Shown here one piece after another: positions 17,797 through 27,871 of a DNA stretch of 64,000 bases. The notes under the pieces were generated by a model. That model worked only from the letters and a program-made list of their open reading frames with translations. It was not told the origin of the DNA and searched no databases. The translations under genes and the position numbers were made by a program. The stretch's first letter is position 1. Each line of letters starts with the position of its first letter. Source of the stretch: Sporosarcina sp. 6E9 (GTDB lineage Bacteria; Bacillota; Bacilli; Bacillales_A; Planococcaceae); contig NZ_JAGEMN010000001.1 of assembly GCF_017921835.1 (NCBI RefSeq), positions 985,874 through 1,049,873 on the forward strand, written 5' to 3'.

Positions 17797-18921
17797 ATGA
17801 GTGAAATTATTCACCGTTCCAAAACGCGTCCAGTGCGAGTCGGTAATTTAACCATTGGCGGTAGTGATGAATTATTCATACAAAGTATGACAACAACTAA
17901 AACACACGATGTAGATGCAACTGTAGAAGAAATACTACGTCTTGAAGAAGCTGGAGTTCAAATCATTAGAGTCGCATGTCCTGACGAACGTGCAGCACTC
18001 TCCATTGGTGCTATCAAAAAGCGAATTAATATACCACTAGTTGTTGATATCCATTTCGATTACAAACTAGCATTAATCGCTATTGAACAAGGCGCGGATA
18101 AAATCAGGATTAATCCAGGTAATATCGGCAGACAAGCAAAAGTCGAGGCAGTTGTTAATGCTGCAAAGGAAAAAGGTATTCCAATTCGCATTGGCGTAAA
18201 TGCTGGATCGCTAGAAAGAAAAATTCTTGAAAAATACGGCTATCCAACTGCTGATGGAATGGTTGAAAGTGCCCTTCATCATATTAAAATATTAGAAGAT
18301 CTAGATTTTCATGATATTATCGTTTCACTTAAAGCATCCGATGTGAATCTCGCTGTGGAAGCATATATGAAGGCTGCAGCTGCTTTCGATTATCCCCTTC
18401 ACCTTGGTATTACTGAATCTGGAACTCAATTTGCTGGAACGGTTAAAAGCTCTGCAGGCCTTGGAACACTCCTTTCAGCAGGTATTGGAAACACGCTCCG
18501 CGTATCGCTTAGCGCAGATCCAGTCGAGGAAGTTAAAGTCGGTCGCGAACTATTAAAGGTGTTCGGTCTTTCTTCCGATGCAGCGACACTCATCTCTTGT
18601 CCGACATGTGGACGAATTGAAATCGACCTCATCTCAATTGCAAATGAAGTTGAAGATTATATTTCAAACATCAAAGCCCCCCTCAAAGTGGCTGTACTTG
18701 GTTGTGCGGTAAACGGTCCTGGGGAAGCTAGAGAAGCTGATATCGGTATAGCAGGAGCACGCGGTGAAGGTCTTTTATTCATGAAAGGTAAAACTGTTCG
18801 AAAAGTTCCTGAAGAAACTATGGTCGAAGAATTAAAAATCGAAATCGACAAGCTTGCGGAAGAATATTTCGAAAAGAAACGTCAAGAAGAATTACTACTT
18901 GAAACTGAAGGCGCAAAATGA
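17797..18921 (+). CDS. ispG: 4-hydroxy-3-methylbut-2-en-1-yl diphosphate synthase (flavodoxin)
   Basis: 374 residues; the penultimate enzyme of the MEP isoprenoid pathway. It has an N-terminal TIM-barrel domain ([25 protein letters not shown]) and a C-terminal [4Fe-4S] domain with cysteines in SCPTCGR and GCAVNGPGE, the last glutamate being the fourth iron ligand. AAGGAGTG upstream of the ATG. yqfW overlaps its stop by four bases. IspH, the next enzyme of the pathway, is also in this window. Confidence 0.96.
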   Translation: MSEIIHRSKTRPVRVGNLTIGGSDELFIQSMTTTKTHDVDATVEEILRLEEAGVQIIRVACPDERAALSIGAIKKRINIPLVVDIHFDYKLALIAIEQGADKIRINPGNIGRQAKVEAVVNAAKEKGIPIRIGVNAGSLERKILEKYGYPTADGMVESALHHIKILEDLDFHDIIVSLKASDVNLAVEAYMKAAAAFDYPLHLGITESGTQFAGTVKSSAGLGTLLSAGIGNTLRVSLSADPVEEVKVGRELLKVFGLSSDAATLISCPTCGRIEIDLISIANEVEDYISNIKAPLKVAVLGCAVNGPGEAREADIGIAGARGEGLLFMKGKTVRKVPEETMVEELKIEIDKLAEEYFEKKRQEELLLETEGAK

Positions 18922-19505
18922 GAAGTTATCGCTTTGGAATCGATATCGATGGAACTGTAACTTGCCCTACTGCTCTCTTACCGCATATCAATAAGGAATA
19001 TCAAGTAGAGCTTGTGCTCGACGACATTAAAGAATATGATTTAACAAAAGCTTTTTCTGTAGACCCTAAGCAATTTTATGAGTGGTATAAAACTGCAGAA
19101 GCAATGATCTATGATACCTCCCCACCACAAGAATTTGCAAAAGAAGTTTTGGAAAGTTGGTTGCCGCAATATGAGTTGTTTTACATTTCGGCACGTGGTG
19201 AAAATGTACTTGACACAACTTTTGATTGGTTCAATCGTGAAGAGATTCCATACGATCATATCGAGTTAATCGGAAGTCATTATAAGATAGAAGCTGCAAA
19301 AAAACATAATGTTCATGCTTTTTTCGAGGATAAACATGACAATGCTGTCGATATCAGTGAAGAACTCGATATTCCGGTTATTCTATTCGACACACCCTAT
19401 AATAGAAAACCAATTCCCGAAAGCGTGATTCGTGTATATGACTGGCAAGAAGCCAATAAATGGATTCAAAGATTATTTCCAATAGAAACAGCCATCACGA
19501 AATAA
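18918..19505 (+). CDS. yqfW: HAD-family 5'(3')-deoxyribonucleotidase-like protein
   Basis: 195 residues. The HAD motif [13 protein letters not shown] is at residues 6-17, with both catalytic aspartates; motif II is in FYISARGE, and the acidic motif in [13 protein letters not shown]. This fits the bacterial NT5C-like putative nucleotidases of the YqfW family; the substrate is unproven. Translationally coupled to ispG by an ATGA overlap, and followed by a strong terminator. Confidence 0.85.
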   Translation: MRSYRFGIDIDGTVTCPTALLPHINKEYQVELVLDDIKEYDLTKAFSVDPKQFYEWYKTAEAMIYDTSPPQEFAKEVLESWLPQYELFYISARGENVLDTTFDWFNREEIPYDHIELIGSHYKIEAAKKHNVHAFFEDKHDNAVDISEELDIPVILFDTPYNRKPIPESVIRVYDWQEANKWIQRLFPIETAITK

Positions 19506-19520
19506 ATATCTAAAAACCAA

Positions 19521-19565
19521 AAAAGTATGGAAGGAGTTGATTAAAACAACTCCTTCCATACTTTT
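19521..19565 (+). terminator. Bidirectional terminator between yqfW and zur
   Basis: A 19-bp perfect stem (AAAAGTATGGAAGGAGTTG with its complement) and a seven-base loop, with A and T runs on the two sides. Confidence 0.92.
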
Positions 19566-19645
19566 AATTTACATCAAAAACCTGTTAAAAAACGTCTCGC
19601 CGCTTCTGAAATTGAGTACTCGTAAATTATTCAATTACTCGTTTA

Positions 19646-20059
19646 TCATGCGACACATAACGGACATTTTCCGTATATTTCAAACTTATGACCTTTAATT
19701 TCGTAATTCGGTAAATTTAAAGCAATTAAATCCATTGGGCAATCTGGAATGTTTTGCGTTTTACCGCATGTTGTACAGATGAAATGATGATGATGGACAC
19801 CTGCTTCACAATGCATTCGAAAATGTCTTTCGCCGGATAATTCGGTTTCTTCTAAAATTCCTAATTCAGTAAATGTCGATAAATTGCGGTATATTGTATC
19901 AAAACTGATTCCCGGATTTTCTGATTCCATAAAGTCTTTGATCGTTCCGGCTGTTAGATAGCAATCATTCTCCAAAAATAAATCTAGTAGTACTTCTCTA
20001 TTTTTAGTTCGCTTCAATTGATTTTCTCCTAGGATACGCCATGCTTCATCAATCGTCAT
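19646..20059 (-). CDS. zur: Fur-family zinc uptake regulator
   Basis: 137 residues with the Fur fold: a winged helix at about 20-80 (PGISFDTIYRNLSTFTELGILEE), then the metal site HCEAGVHHHHFICTTCGK. The structural zinc cysteines are in CTTC and CPLC. Placement as last gene of an operon with a zinc-type ABC transporter, and the Zur box ahead of that operon, support Zur over Fur or PerR. It starts inside the znuB stop (four-base overlap). As it is in the operon it controls, it is likely autoregulated. Confidence 0.92.
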   Translation of the reverse strand: MTIDEAWRILGENQLKRTKNREVLLDLFLENDCYLTAGTIKDFMESENPGISFDTIYRNLSTFTELGILEETELSGERHFRMHCEAGVHHHHFICTTCGKTQNIPDCPMDLIALNLPNYEIKGHKFEIYGKCPLCVA

Positions 20060-20922
20060 ACAAGCTCCCCCTTAACGCTAAAAGTTTTCCGATCACCACG
20101 GATTTTTTTCCAAGCTAAGACAATTAACAACAATAGAATTGATGTGACAACAATTGTTCCGCCGGGCGCGATGTCCAAATGATAGGCAGAAAACAGACCA
20201 ATAATCACAGCAACCTCACCGAAAATGATGGAATAAATCATAGCGCTTTTAAAACTTTTCGCGATTTGCATTGCTGCAGCAACTGGTACAGTCATCAATG
20301 AAGAAACGAGCAATATGCCTACAATTCGCATCGATGCACCAATAACGAGCGCTGTAATGATCATAAAAAACATTTGAATAAAACGAGCATTAATACCGGA
20401 CACTTTCGAGTATTCTGGGTCAAATGAAAGTACGAAAAGTTCCTTATATAAAAATCGAATGTACCCGATTACGATAATTGCAATCACGATTACAATGACT
20501 AAATCTTGTCGGCTTACAGCTGAAACCGAGCCAAATAAATAACCGATTAAATCAGCGCCGAACCCCTTAGACAGGGAAATAAATATTGCACCAAACCCGA
20601 TTCCAGCCGACAAAATTACTGGAATGGCTAATTCTTCATAATGCTCATACATGCCTCGCAACTTTTCTATTAAAAGAGATCCACCAACCGCGGAGGCGAT
20701 TCCAAGATACACGGGATTTAGTGCAGCGAAAAACAAAACTTGCTGACTCAAAAATAGACTCCCTGCAATTCCCGCAAGCGCAACATGGCTTAATGCATCC
20801 GCGATTAAAGCCAGTCTTCGAACAACTATAAAAAGTCCTAGAAGCGGTGCAATCACACCAATAATTATTCCAGATATAAACGCGTTTTGTAAAAATTCAT
20901 AAGTAAGTAGCGCATTAATCAT
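20056..20922 (-). CDS. znuB: Zinc ABC transporter permease
   Basis: 288 residues with eight to nine hydrophobic helices and ABC-3 family features (RRLALIADALSHVALAGIAG, with the EAA-like loop). It forms the membrane channel of the zinc importer. Coupled to znuC and zur by four-base overlaps on both sides. A substrate-binding ZnuA is not encoded nearby. Confidence 0.92.
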   Translation of the reverse strand: MINALLTYEFLQNAFISGIIIGVIAPLLGLFIVVRRLALIADALSHVALAGIAGSLFLSQQVLFFAALNPVYLGIASAVGGSLLIEKLRGMYEHYEELAIPVILSAGIGFGAIFISLSKGFGADLIGYLFGSVSAVSRQDLVIVIVIAIIVIGYIRFLYKELFVLSFDPEYSKVSGINARFIQMFFMIITALVIGASMRIVGILLVSSLMTVPVAAAMQIAKSFKSAMIYSIIFGEVAVIIGLFSAYHLDIAPGGTIVVTSILLLLIVLAWKKIRGDRKTFSVKGELV

Positions 20923-21689
20923 GATTCCGTCTCCTCTGTATGCTGATGGACACGTCTAACTGGATGACCATACCATTTTGATATATCTTTATCTTCCATT
21001 TTCTTAAAGTCTGATTGCATCCCATGGAAATGAATCGATCGATTTAAACAAGCCACATGCGTTGCTAAATCTGTAACTAAATCAATTTCATGAGTGACTA
21101 GTAAAATAGCAATGCCATGTTCACGGTTCAATTTATTTAGCATAGAATAAAACGATTTCACATTTTGCTGATCGATGCCTACGGTCGGTTCATCCATTAC
21201 CAAGAGCTTTGGATTGCCCACAAGTGCTCGCGCTATAAAAACGCGTTGCTGTTGACCACCCGATAATTCTCCGATGTTTTGTTTTGCATAATCTTCCATA
21301 CCAACAACGCTGAGTGCGTCAATTGCTTTTTGTTCATCTTTTTTAGCAAAGCTTTTAAATAAGCCAGTTTTTCTTGTCAAGCCACTTCGTACAACTTCCA
21401 TAACTGTTGCGGGGAACCCGGAGTTAAATGAATTAGATTTTTGGGAGACATAGCCAATCAGTTCCCGATGTTGAAATCGCTCTACATCTTTTTCGAATAA
21501 CAATACTGAACCGCTATTCGGTTTCAAAAGTCCAAGAATAATATTGATAAGTGTTGATTTTCCTGACCCGTTTGGCCCGATTAGCGCCCAGAACTCGCCT
21601 TCTTTTACAGTTAAGTCTATATTGTCAAGGACTGTTGTTTGCTCATAACTAAAACAAACATCATCCAAATTTATAAGGTTTTTTTTCAT
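20919..21689 (-). CDS. znuC: Zinc ABC transporter ATP-binding protein
   Basis: 256 residues. Walker A GPNGSGKST is at about 38-46, Q-loop YVSQKSN, signature LSGGQQQR, Walker B LLVMDEP, and H-loop VTHEID. The C-terminus is His-containing (HPVRRVHQHTEE), as in zinc ATPases. First gene of the znuC-znuB-zur operon, with a SigA promoter and Zur box directly upstream. Confidence 0.93.
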   Translation of the reverse strand: MKKNLINLDDVCFSYEQTTVLDNIDLTVKEGEFWALIGPNGSGKSTLINIILGLLKPNSGSVLLFEKDVERFQHRELIGYVSQKSNSFNSGFPATVMEVVRSGLTRKTGLFKSFAKKDEQKAIDALSVVGMEDYAKQNIGELSGGQQQRVFIARALVGNPKLLVMDEPTVGIDQQNVKSFYSMLNKLNREHGIAILLVTHEIDLVTDLATHVACLNRSIHFHGMQSDFKKMEDKDISKWYGHPVRRVHQHTEETES

Positions 21690-21711
21690 AGGGCGGTTCC
21701 TTTCTTCCTAA

Positions 21712-21726
21712 TAGGAATGATTACGA
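21712..21726 (-). promoter_or_regulatory. Zur box ahead of znuC-znuB-zur
   Basis: The minus strand reads TCGTAATCATTCCTA. The B. subtilis Zur consensus core is TCGTAATNATTACGA, so one half-site is perfect and the other has two mismatches. It lies just downstream of the -10 of the operon's promoter, where a repressor would block transcription. Confidence 0.8.
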
Positions 21727-21733
21727 TTTATTA

Positions 21734-21762
21734 ATTATAATACAAGGTTACTTGGGATACAA
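21734..21762 (-). promoter_or_regulatory. SigA promoter of znuC
   Basis: Minus strand: TTGTAT at 21762-21757 and a perfect TATAAT at 21739-21734, with a 17-base spacer. About 45 bases ahead of the znuC start. Confidence 0.75.
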
Positions 21763-21787
21763 CCATTAAAGAAAGAAGGATGAGTGA

Positions 21788-22036
21788 ATGGATTATGTTC
21801 AATTATTAAATGAGTTGAAAACGAGCAGTGATTATGAAGCGAAAGCCTTTGCCAGTTCCTATGGAATTGATTTAACGACTTCGGAAATAAGGGCACTGCG
21901 CCCTTTATTAGATGAGGTTTCATTTCACTGGATATTTACTGGAATACCTGAAGTCTTCATAAAGAAAATTAGAATTGCAATTGGTGATCGTAAAGCAGAA
22001 CAATTACTAAAAATGTATTTCGACGCAAAACAATAA
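21788..22036 (+). CDS. yqfT: DUF2624 family protein
   Basis: 82 residues, mostly helical and soluble, with LLKxYF-like C-terminus (EQLLKMYFDAKQ). It matches YqfT by position. Function unknown. AAAGAAAGAAGGATGAGTG precedes the ATG. Its promoter region overlaps that of znuC on the other strand. Confidence 0.75.
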   Translation: MDYVQLLNELKTSSDYEAKAFASSYGIDLTTSEIRALRPLLDEVSFHWIFTGIPEVFIKKIRIAIGDRKAEQLLKMYFDAKQ

Positions 22037-22060
22037 TACGCGCAATAAGGCAATGAAAAG

Positions 22061-22090
22061 CCCGTCAACATCGACTAGCCTGTTGACGGG
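22061..22090 (+). terminator. Terminator between yqfT and nfo
   Basis: Stem CCCGTCAACA/TGTTGACGGG with a ten-base loop, then TTATCTTTT on the plus strand and CTTTTCATT on the minus strand. It can serve both convergent genes. Confidence 0.8.
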
Positions 22091-22097
22091 TTATCTT

Positions 22098-23003
22098 TTA
22101 TACTTTTAGAAGTTCGATTTTATCTGGTTGGAACGTTTTCGACTTCAGCATTTCAATTTCAAATTTATAAGGCGCGACTTTTTTCTTTGGATCAGATCCA
22201 ACAAAAGGCGTCTCCAAGATTTTAGGAATACTTTGAAATTCAGGATGATGGACAATGAAGTTTAATGCTTCGAAACCGATATAACCAAAGCCCAAGTTTT
22301 CATGTCGATCTTTCATTGCGCCACGTTCATTTTTGCTATCGTTCACATGGATCACGGAGATACGATCTTTGCCTACAATATTATCGAATTCATCGAGCAC
22401 GCTTTCGAAATCGTTCACTAGGTCATAACCAGCATCATGAACGTGACAAGTATCAAAGCAGACAGACAAACGTTCATTATGTGTCACGCCGTCGATAATT
22501 CTGGCTATTTCATCAAAGTTACGGCCAATTTCTGTTCCTTTGCCAGCCATTGTTTCCAGTGCGATTCGAACTGGATAATCTTGTGATAGCACTTCATTTA
22601 ATCCTTCAATTATTTTCGCAGTTCCAGCTTCAACGCCGGCACCGACATGAGCACCCGGATGAAGAACGATTTGATTCACCCCAAGTGCAGCTGTCCGTTC
22701 AATTTCTTTTTGTAAAAAATCGACGCCTAATTGAAAGGTAGCTGGCTTGGTAGTGTTTGCAATATTGATAATGTACGGAGCATGTACGACAATGTCTGAA
22801 ATGCCATTGGCTTTCATATGTTTCAAGCCTTCCTCGATATTTAATTCCTCGATTGGCTTTCTGCGCGTGTTTTGTGGTGCTCCGGTGTAAATCATGAATG
22901 TTGTTGCACCATAATCAAGTGCATCCTCACTTGAGCCTAATAACATTTTCTTCCCACTCATTGAAACGTGAGATCCAAGTAATAAAGGTTTCACATCTGT
23001 CAT
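22098..23003 (-). CDS. nfo: Endonuclease IV (AP endonuclease)
   Basis: A 301-residue class II AP endonuclease of the TIM-barrel family with a trinuclear zinc site. Motifs in order: [71 protein letters not shown] and ILETP. It repairs abasic sites and blocked 3' ends. Overlaps cshB by four bases. Confidence 0.95.
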   Translation of the reverse strand: MTDVKPLLLGSHVSMSGKKMLLGSSEDALDYGATTFMIYTGAPQNTRRKPIEELNIEEGLKHMKANGISDIVVHAPYIINIANTTKPATFQLGVDFLQKEIERTAALGVNQIVLHPGAHVGAGVEAGTAKIIEGLNEVLSQDYPVRIALETMAGKGTEIGRNFDEIARIIDGVTHNERLSVCFDTCHVHDAGYDLVNDFESVLDEFDNIVGKDRISVIHVNDSKNERGAMKDRHENLGFGYIGFEALNFIVHHPEFQSIPKILETPFVGSDPKKKVAPYKFEIEMLKSKTFQPDKIELLKV

Positions 23004-24295
23004 TTTTTACGCTTAATTCTCCTTTCACGTTTCTTAATATTTTCTATTTGTTGGGCCATTTTTTTCTTATAGCCCGGTTTAACCTTTTTGGGTTTACGAA
23101 CAAATGCAATGGCCTTTCGGTCAATATCGTCTAATTGCTTTGTTCTCTTTTTTCTTGCATGTCTTTCTTTAATTTCAACCCATTGGCCGTTTTTAACTTC
23201 TTCGTGAATAAATGGAATCCCCATTGCTTCGATTCGAATGATTTTATCCTCTTCGGATGGATCATATAAGGTTATTGCAGTTCCCTCGAGACCTGCTCGT
23301 GCTGTACGTCCAACACGGTGAATGAAAAATTCTAATTCATCGGGTAATTCGTAGTTGATAACGTGACTAACACCAGGAATATCAATACCGCGGGCTGCTA
23401 AATCAGTCGCGACAATGTATTCGAATTCCAAGTCGCGAATTCTTTTCATCATGCGTGTTCGTTCACGTGGTGATAGGTCACCATGAATCTTCCCCACTTT
23501 AATCCCGGATTCCGCCAGAAAGTCTGCTAATGCATCTGCATTTTTACGGGTATTTGTAAAAATAATAGCCAGATACGGCGTGATTCCTTCAAGAACTGAC
23601 AACAATTTTTTCTCGCGTTGCATTCCCCGAACTGGAACAAGTGAATAACGCATACCCTCTGTTAAAGATTTACGTTTACCAATCTTCACATGCGCAGGCG
23701 ATTCCATATACTTATTTAGAAATGGTTTTAAGTTTTCTGGAATTGTCGCGGAGAATACATACATTTCTAAATTCGACGGCATTTTTGAAGCGAACTTATC
23801 AATATCCTCAACAAAGCCCATATCAAATGCCAAGTCAGCTTCATCAATCACGAGAATCTTAGCGGTATGAATTAATAAAGCGCCATTTTCGACCATATAA
23901 TTAATTCTTCCCGGCGTTCCAACCACAATATGTGGATTAGATTTCAATCGACTAGCCGACCGATCCTTATCCGTACCACCTATAAGAAGCGATGATCGAA
24001 TATCAGTTTCCTTCGTTAATTTTGCAAGTTCATCAAATAACTGAGTAGCCAACTCTCGCGTCGGTGCTACAACAACTGCTTGTACATTATCTGTAGAACT
24101 ATCAGTTCTTTCAGCAATTGGAATAAGAAAACTGTGCGATTTCCCCGTACCAGTGTGTGCCTGTCCAATTGCAGAATTACCACGAAGGATTAGGGGAATC
24201 ATTTCCTTCTGAATGGGTGTTGGACCTTCAAAGCCAAGTTCTCGAATTGCTTCTCGAAGAAATGGCTGAAATTTGTAATCTGTGAATTTTGACAT
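23000..24295 (-). CDS. cshB: DEAD-box RNA helicase CshB
   Basis: 431 residues from ATG 24295, which sits behind ATTAGGAGG; the frame is open further upstream without support. Motifs: Q motif [16 protein letters not shown] (motif I), PTRELA, TPGR, DEAD in [13 protein letters not shown], and [10 protein letters not shown]. The C-terminus is short and very basic ([17 protein letters not shown]). CshB acts in mRNA handling and cold adaptation. Operon with nfo. Confidence 0.93.
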   Translation of the reverse strand: MSKFTDYKFQPFLREAIRELGFEGPTPIQKEMIPLILRGNSAIGQAHTGTGKSHSFLIPIAERTDSSTDNVQAVVVAPTRELATQLFDELAKLTKETDIRSSLLIGGTDKDRSASRLKSNPHIVVGTPGRINYMVENGALLIHTAKILVIDEADLAFDMGFVEDIDKFASKMPSNLEMYVFSATIPENLKPFLNKYMESPAHVKIGKRKSLTEGMRYSLVPVRGMQREKKLLSVLEGITPYLAIIFTNTRKNADALADFLAESGIKVGKIHGDLSPRERTRMMKRIRDLEFEYIVATDLAARGIDIPGVSHVINYELPDELEFFIHRVGRTARAGLEGTAITLYDPSEEDKIIRIEAMGIPFIHEEVKNGQWVEIKERHARKKRTKQLDDIDRKAIAFVRKPKKVKPGYKKKMAQQIENIKKRERRIKRKK

Positions 24296-24411
24296 AAAAA
24301 TCTGCCTCCTAATATATCTATATTGTACCATGATTCCGTGCCGCCGTATGTTCTTTTCGCATACGATACAATATGAAAGTTTATTTTGATTAAAGGAAAG
24401 GAGTTTAACCA

Positions 24412-24885
24412 TTGAGATACGAATCTTTTTATCCATTCTCTCGAAACCAACCGCCACCTCAAAGACCGCAGGGGTTTGGTATGCGTCCATTTCCTGGACC
24501 GGCACAGCCGCCCGGACAACCAAATCAGTTCGGAAGGCCAAACAATCCGTTCATTGATCCTAGACAAGGTCCCGGAAGAATTCCAGCCGGTGAAGGACCT
24601 TCAAAAATAAACGGTTATATGGAAACAGCCAATCGGTTTTTAAATACTGCCCAACAGTATGCGCCTGTTGTTCAGCAGTTTGCACCAATGATGCGCAATC
24701 TACCTGCAATGTGGAAATTATATAAAGGTTTCCAATCGATGCCATCCGCTGGAGAAGGTGCCGATGCTGGAGCTATCGGCGGTGCTGCAAGTGGCCCATC
24801 TAGAACAGCGCCTAGAGCCGCGGAAGCTTTTACCCCGCCTGCTGGTCCGCGACCTTCAGTACCAAGAATCTTTCAACCAGACTGA
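24412..24885 (+). CDS. yqfQ: YqfQ/VrrA-like proline-rich protein
   Basis: 157 residues. The N-terminal 60 are rich in P, G, Q and F (RPQGFGMRPFPGPAQPPG), followed by a helical core (NRFLNTAQQYAPVVQQFAPMMRNLPAMWKLYKGF) and an Ala/Gly/Pro tail. This is the layout of B. subtilis YqfQ and the B. anthracis VrrA locus, whose repeats vary in length between strains. Start is TTG 24412 behind GGAAAGGAG. Possibly a spore or surface protein; function unknown. Confidence 0.75.
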   Translation: MRYESFYPFSRNQPPPQRPQGFGMRPFPGPAQPPGQPNQFGRPNNPFIDPRQGPGRIPAGEGPSKINGYMETANRFLNTAQQYAPVVQQFAPMMRNLPAMWKLYKGFQSMPSAGEGADAGAIGGAASGPSRTAPRAAEAFTPPAGPRPSVPRIFQPD

Positions 24886-24891
24886 TAAACT

Positions 24892-24920
24892 TTGAACAAG
24901 CGACTTGACTCCGTTATAAT
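24892..24920 (+). promoter_or_regulatory. SigA promoter of ispH
   Basis: TTGAAC at 24892-24897 and TATAAT at 24915-24920 with a 17-base spacer, 34 bases ahead of the ispH start. Confidence 0.75.
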
Positions 24921-24953
24921 AGATTACAGAATCCTATTAGAGGAGTGAATTGG

Positions 24954-25925
24954 ATGAAAGTGTTGAAGATTACCCCACGAGGCTATTGCTACGGGGTTGT
25001 CGATGCAATGATCATTGCACGAAACGCGGCACTCGACAAAACATTACCAAGACCCATTTATATCCTGGGAATGATTGTACACAATAAACACGTAACAGAA
25101 GCATTTGAACAAGATGGTATTATCACATTAGATGGCAAAGATCGTTTGGAAATTCTTGAAAAAGCAGATAAAGGCACAGTTATTTTCACTGCGCACGGTG
25201 TCTCTCCAGAAGTTCGAGAGCTTGCTAGAAAAAAAGGACTTGTATCCATAGATGCTACCTGTCCTGATGTAACGGTGACACATGATTTAATAGAAGAAAA
25301 AGCAGCAGAAGGATTTGACATTGTATATATCGGAAAACGCCATCACCCAGAACCTGAAGGCGCAATCGGCGTAGCGCCAAAACAAGTCCACCTCATTGAA
25401 ACACTCGATGATGTCGATAAACTCAACATCAACAACGAAAAATTACTTGTCACGAATCAAACAACAATGAGTCAATGGGATGTTGCGCATCTGATGGAAG
25501 CTTTAAAAGTTAAGTATCCACATATAGAAGCCGTACAAGAAATATGTCTCGCTACACAAGTTAGGCAAGAAGCCGTGGCGGAACAAGCCGGAGAAGCTGA
25601 CTTGCTCATTGTAGTCGGTGATCCATTGAGTAATAACTCGAACCGATTAACGCAAGTTTCCGTAGAAATTGCCAATACACCTTCTTACCGTGTTTCTGAT
25701 GTATCAGAAATTGAAATCGAGTGGTTAAAAGGTATAAATACTGTTGCAGTTACCGCCGGTGCCTCTACGCCAACAATTGTCGTACGTGAAGTCATCGCAT
25801 TTCTCGAGAAATTTGATCCAGAAGATTCATCGACACATCACCCGGAAAAGAAATTCTTGTTAGAAAAAATTCTCCCAAGAATTAAAAACCCGACACCAGT
25901 CGAACGAATCGAACCATATGTTTAA
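24954..25925 (+). CDS. ispH: 4-hydroxy-3-methylbut-2-enyl diphosphate reductase
   Basis: 323 residues; the last step of the MEP pathway, giving IPP and DMAPP. The three cluster cysteines are in RGYCYGV (residue 12), DATCPDVT and [10 protein letters not shown]. Catalytic histidines occur in GMIVHNKHV and TAHGVS, and the proton-relay ETAQ-like region follows. ATG 24954 lies 8 bases after AGAGGAG. Own promoter and terminator. Confidence 0.95.
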   Translation: MKVLKITPRGYCYGVVDAMIIARNAALDKTLPRPIYILGMIVHNKHVTEAFEQDGIITLDGKDRLEILEKADKGTVIFTAHGVSPEVRELARKKGLVSIDATCPDVTVTHDLIEEKAAEGFDIVYIGKRHHPEPEGAIGVAPKQVHLIETLDDVDKLNINNEKLLVTNQTTMSQWDVAHLMEALKVKYPHIEAVQEICLATQVRQEAVAEQAGEADLLIVVGDPLSNNSNRLTQVSVEIANTPSYRVSDVSEIEIEWLKGINTVAVTAGASTPTIVVREVIAFLEKFDPEDSSTHHPEKKFLLEKILPRIKNPTPVERIEPYV

Positions 25926-25929
25926 TCGT

Positions 25930-25964
25930 AATCGGTCCCTTTATCATAAGGGACCGATTTTTAT
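25930..25964 (+). terminator. Terminator of ispH
   Basis: Stem AATCGGTCCCTT/AAGGGACCGATT with a small ATCAT loop, followed by TTTTATTT on the plus strand. It abuts the 3' end of the convergent yqfO. Confidence 0.9.
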
Positions 25965-27083
25965 TTACCTGAATTGAAAGGGTTCTGTCTTAACCTTTGA
26001 TTGGATGAATGAAACCGCGAATTTTTCTTCCTGGCATGCGGCTGTCATATAATCTACCACACCTTTGATCATTACTTTTTCAATATTATGTCCAGGATCT
26101 ACAATCGATAGACCAATCGTTTCTGCATCATGGGCGACATGATAATAAAGATCGCCAGTTACAAAAACATCAGCCCCGCTTCTTTTGGCATCGTAAATAT
26201 ACTTATTGCCGTCTCCGCCTAATACGGCTACCTTTTTAATAACCTTAGAAGGATTTCCTACAAAACGGACTACTGGAACATTGAAAGCTTTTTTTACACG
26301 GTCAACAAATTGTCCGAGTCTGACTTGTTCATCCAATTCTCCAATCCTTCCAAGGCCCAGACTATTCGTTTCCAGATCTAGCTGAAAAATATCATAAGCT
26401 GGCTCTTCATAAGGATGAGCTTTAAGCATTGAGCGAAGCACCTTATCACGCAATGTCTCTGGTACAATCGCTTCGATTTTTACTTCATCTACCTCTTCCT
26501 CTATCCCAACTTCTCCTATATATGGATTCGCTTGGTCAACCGGTGTAAACCGGCCAGTTCCACTTGTGGTAAAACTGCATCCTTCATATTCACCAATCGC
26601 ACCCGCTCCGCTTGATGCCATTGCTTTTCGTATTACTTCAGCGTGCGTAACCGGACTAAATACTACAAATTTATACAAGGCTTCAGAATACGTTGGCGAC
26701 ATGACCTTCGTTTCTTTTAGGCCAAGCTGCGCCGCGAGTAAATCATTAACCCCGCCAGGCGCTACATCAAGATTTGTATGCGCAGCATAAACCGTAATGT
26801 CATTTTTAATACATTTTTCAATGACTCGGCCTTGCGGAGTATCTGTTGCAATATTTTTCAACGGGCGAAATATCGGTGGATGATGTGCAATAACAAGATT
26901 TGCGCCAACCTCTATCGCCTCATCAATAACTGCTTCATTGACGTCTAATGTCACAAGCACTTTTTCTACAGTCCGGTTCAATTGCCCAATATGTAAACCC
27001 ACTGGATCGCCTTCAAGCGCATATCTTTTCGGAGACCATTTTTCAAATAACCCGATTACTTCATGACCATTCACAGCTTTCAT
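25965..27083 (-). CDS. yqfO: Nif3-like dinuclear metal centre protein (YqfO)
   Basis: 372 residues. Two NIF3 halves flank a PII/CutA-like insert at about residues 130-230 (YKFVVFSPVTHAEVIRKAM and HPYEEPAYDIF). Metal ligands are in IAHHPPIF near residue 65 and in GDLYYHVAHDAE. Proposed GTP cyclohydrolase-like or regulatory roles remain unproven. Overlaps trmK by four bases. Confidence 0.92.
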   Translation of the reverse strand: MKAVNGHEVIGLFEKWSPKRYALEGDPVGLHIGQLNRTVEKVLVTLDVNEAVIDEAIEVGANLVIAHHPPIFRPLKNIATDTPQGRVIEKCIKNDITVYAAHTNLDVAPGGVNDLLAAQLGLKETKVMSPTYSEALYKFVVFSPVTHAEVIRKAMASSGAGAIGEYEGCSFTTSGTGRFTPVDQANPYIGEVGIEEEVDEVKIEAIVPETLRDKVLRSMLKAHPYEEPAYDIFQLDLETNSLGLGRIGELDEQVRLGQFVDRVKKAFNVPVVRFVGNPSKVIKKVAVLGGDGNKYIYDAKRSGADVFVTGDLYYHVAHDAETIGLSIVDPGHNIEKVMIKGVVDYMTAACQEEKFAVSFIQSKVKTEPFQFR

Positions 27084-27778
27084 TTTTCCAACACCTTTCT
27101 AAGAGTATTAATATCATGGGACAATTGTTCCTTTTTATTAACTAGCGCTGGGGTTTCAACCGCATTATCTAGGGATCCCAACACTTGGATCCGTTGGTCG
27201 ATTTCATTTTCCCACTTTTCTCGGAAAATACTGTTCTTTTCAACAAGTAGAATCGGGCCAACTAAAAGTTCAAGGTCATCATAGGAACTAACCCCTTTTT
27301 CAAGGACCAGAATCTCATAAATTTTCCCATCCTCTTTGAGAATTTGTTCATTCACAAGTTGCCAGTTGTTCGTAACCGCCCATTTTCGAATCGCTTTTGC
27401 ATGTAGATTCGGTTGAACAATCAGTCGCTTTACATGGTGAAGCCGTTCTTTTCCCTGTTCCAAAATTGTAGCAATTAAAGATCCACCCATACCTGCAATT
27501 GTTACAGTATCAATTTCGTCCTCTTCTTCAATTGCAAAAAGACCGTCTGCTAGCCTAACTGTTATTTTGTCACTCACCCCATGTCGATAAACAGAGTTTT
27601 TTGCAGTTTCATAAGGCCCGATTACAACTTCTCCCGCAATCGCTTTTTGTATGACCTTTTTTTGAATTAAATAGGTTGGTAAATATGCATGGTCACTTCC
27701 GATATCAGCTACGATAGCGCCTTGTTCTACAAAAGAAGCAACAGCTATCAGTCTTTTCGATAATTTTATGGTTGTCAT
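27080..27778 (-). CDS. trmK: tRNA (adenine22-N1)-methyltransferase
   Basis: 232 residues of a class I SAM-dependent methyltransferase. SAM-binding motif ADIGSDHAYLP is at about 25-35; also LADGL and TVTIAGMGGSLI. It methylates A22 of tRNA. I start it at ATG 27778 behind AAGGAG; the longer frame from 27868 runs over the cccA terminator and is not supported. It is followed by yqfO, as in B. subtilis. Confidence 0.93.
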   Translation of the reverse strand: MTTIKLSKRLIAVASFVEQGAIVADIGSDHAYLPTYLIQKKVIQKAIAGEVVIGPYETAKNSVYRHGVSDKITVRLADGLFAIEEEDEIDTVTIAGMGGSLIATILEQGKERLHHVKRLIVQPNLHAKAIRKWAVTNNWQLVNEQILKEDGKIYEILVLEKGVSSYDDLELLVGPILLVEKNSIFREKWENEIDQRIQVLGSLDNAVETPALVNKKEQLSHDINTLRKVLEK

Positions 27779-27810
27779 CAATATCAGCTCCTTCCCAGTG
27801 TTACCAAAAG

Positions 27811-27855
27811 AGAAAAAGCCACTGCCAACAGAAAAGGTTCTGCAGACAGATGGCT
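27811..27855 (-). terminator. Terminator of cccA
   Basis: Minus strand: AGCCATCTG and CAGTGGCT form an imperfect outer stem around a long loop, ending in TTTTTC. Moderate quality. Confidence 0.55.
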
Positions 27856-27871
27856 CTTTCAATTTCATGAA

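Noticed and set aside
24296-24541. 82-codon N-terminal extension of CshB
   Set aside because: It is antisense to yqfQ and lacks a binding site; the DEAD-box Q motif begins soon after the ATG at 24295.
27779-27868. N-terminal extension of TrmK
   Set aside because: The extra 30 codons run over the cccA terminator, and a strong ribosome site precedes the shorter start.
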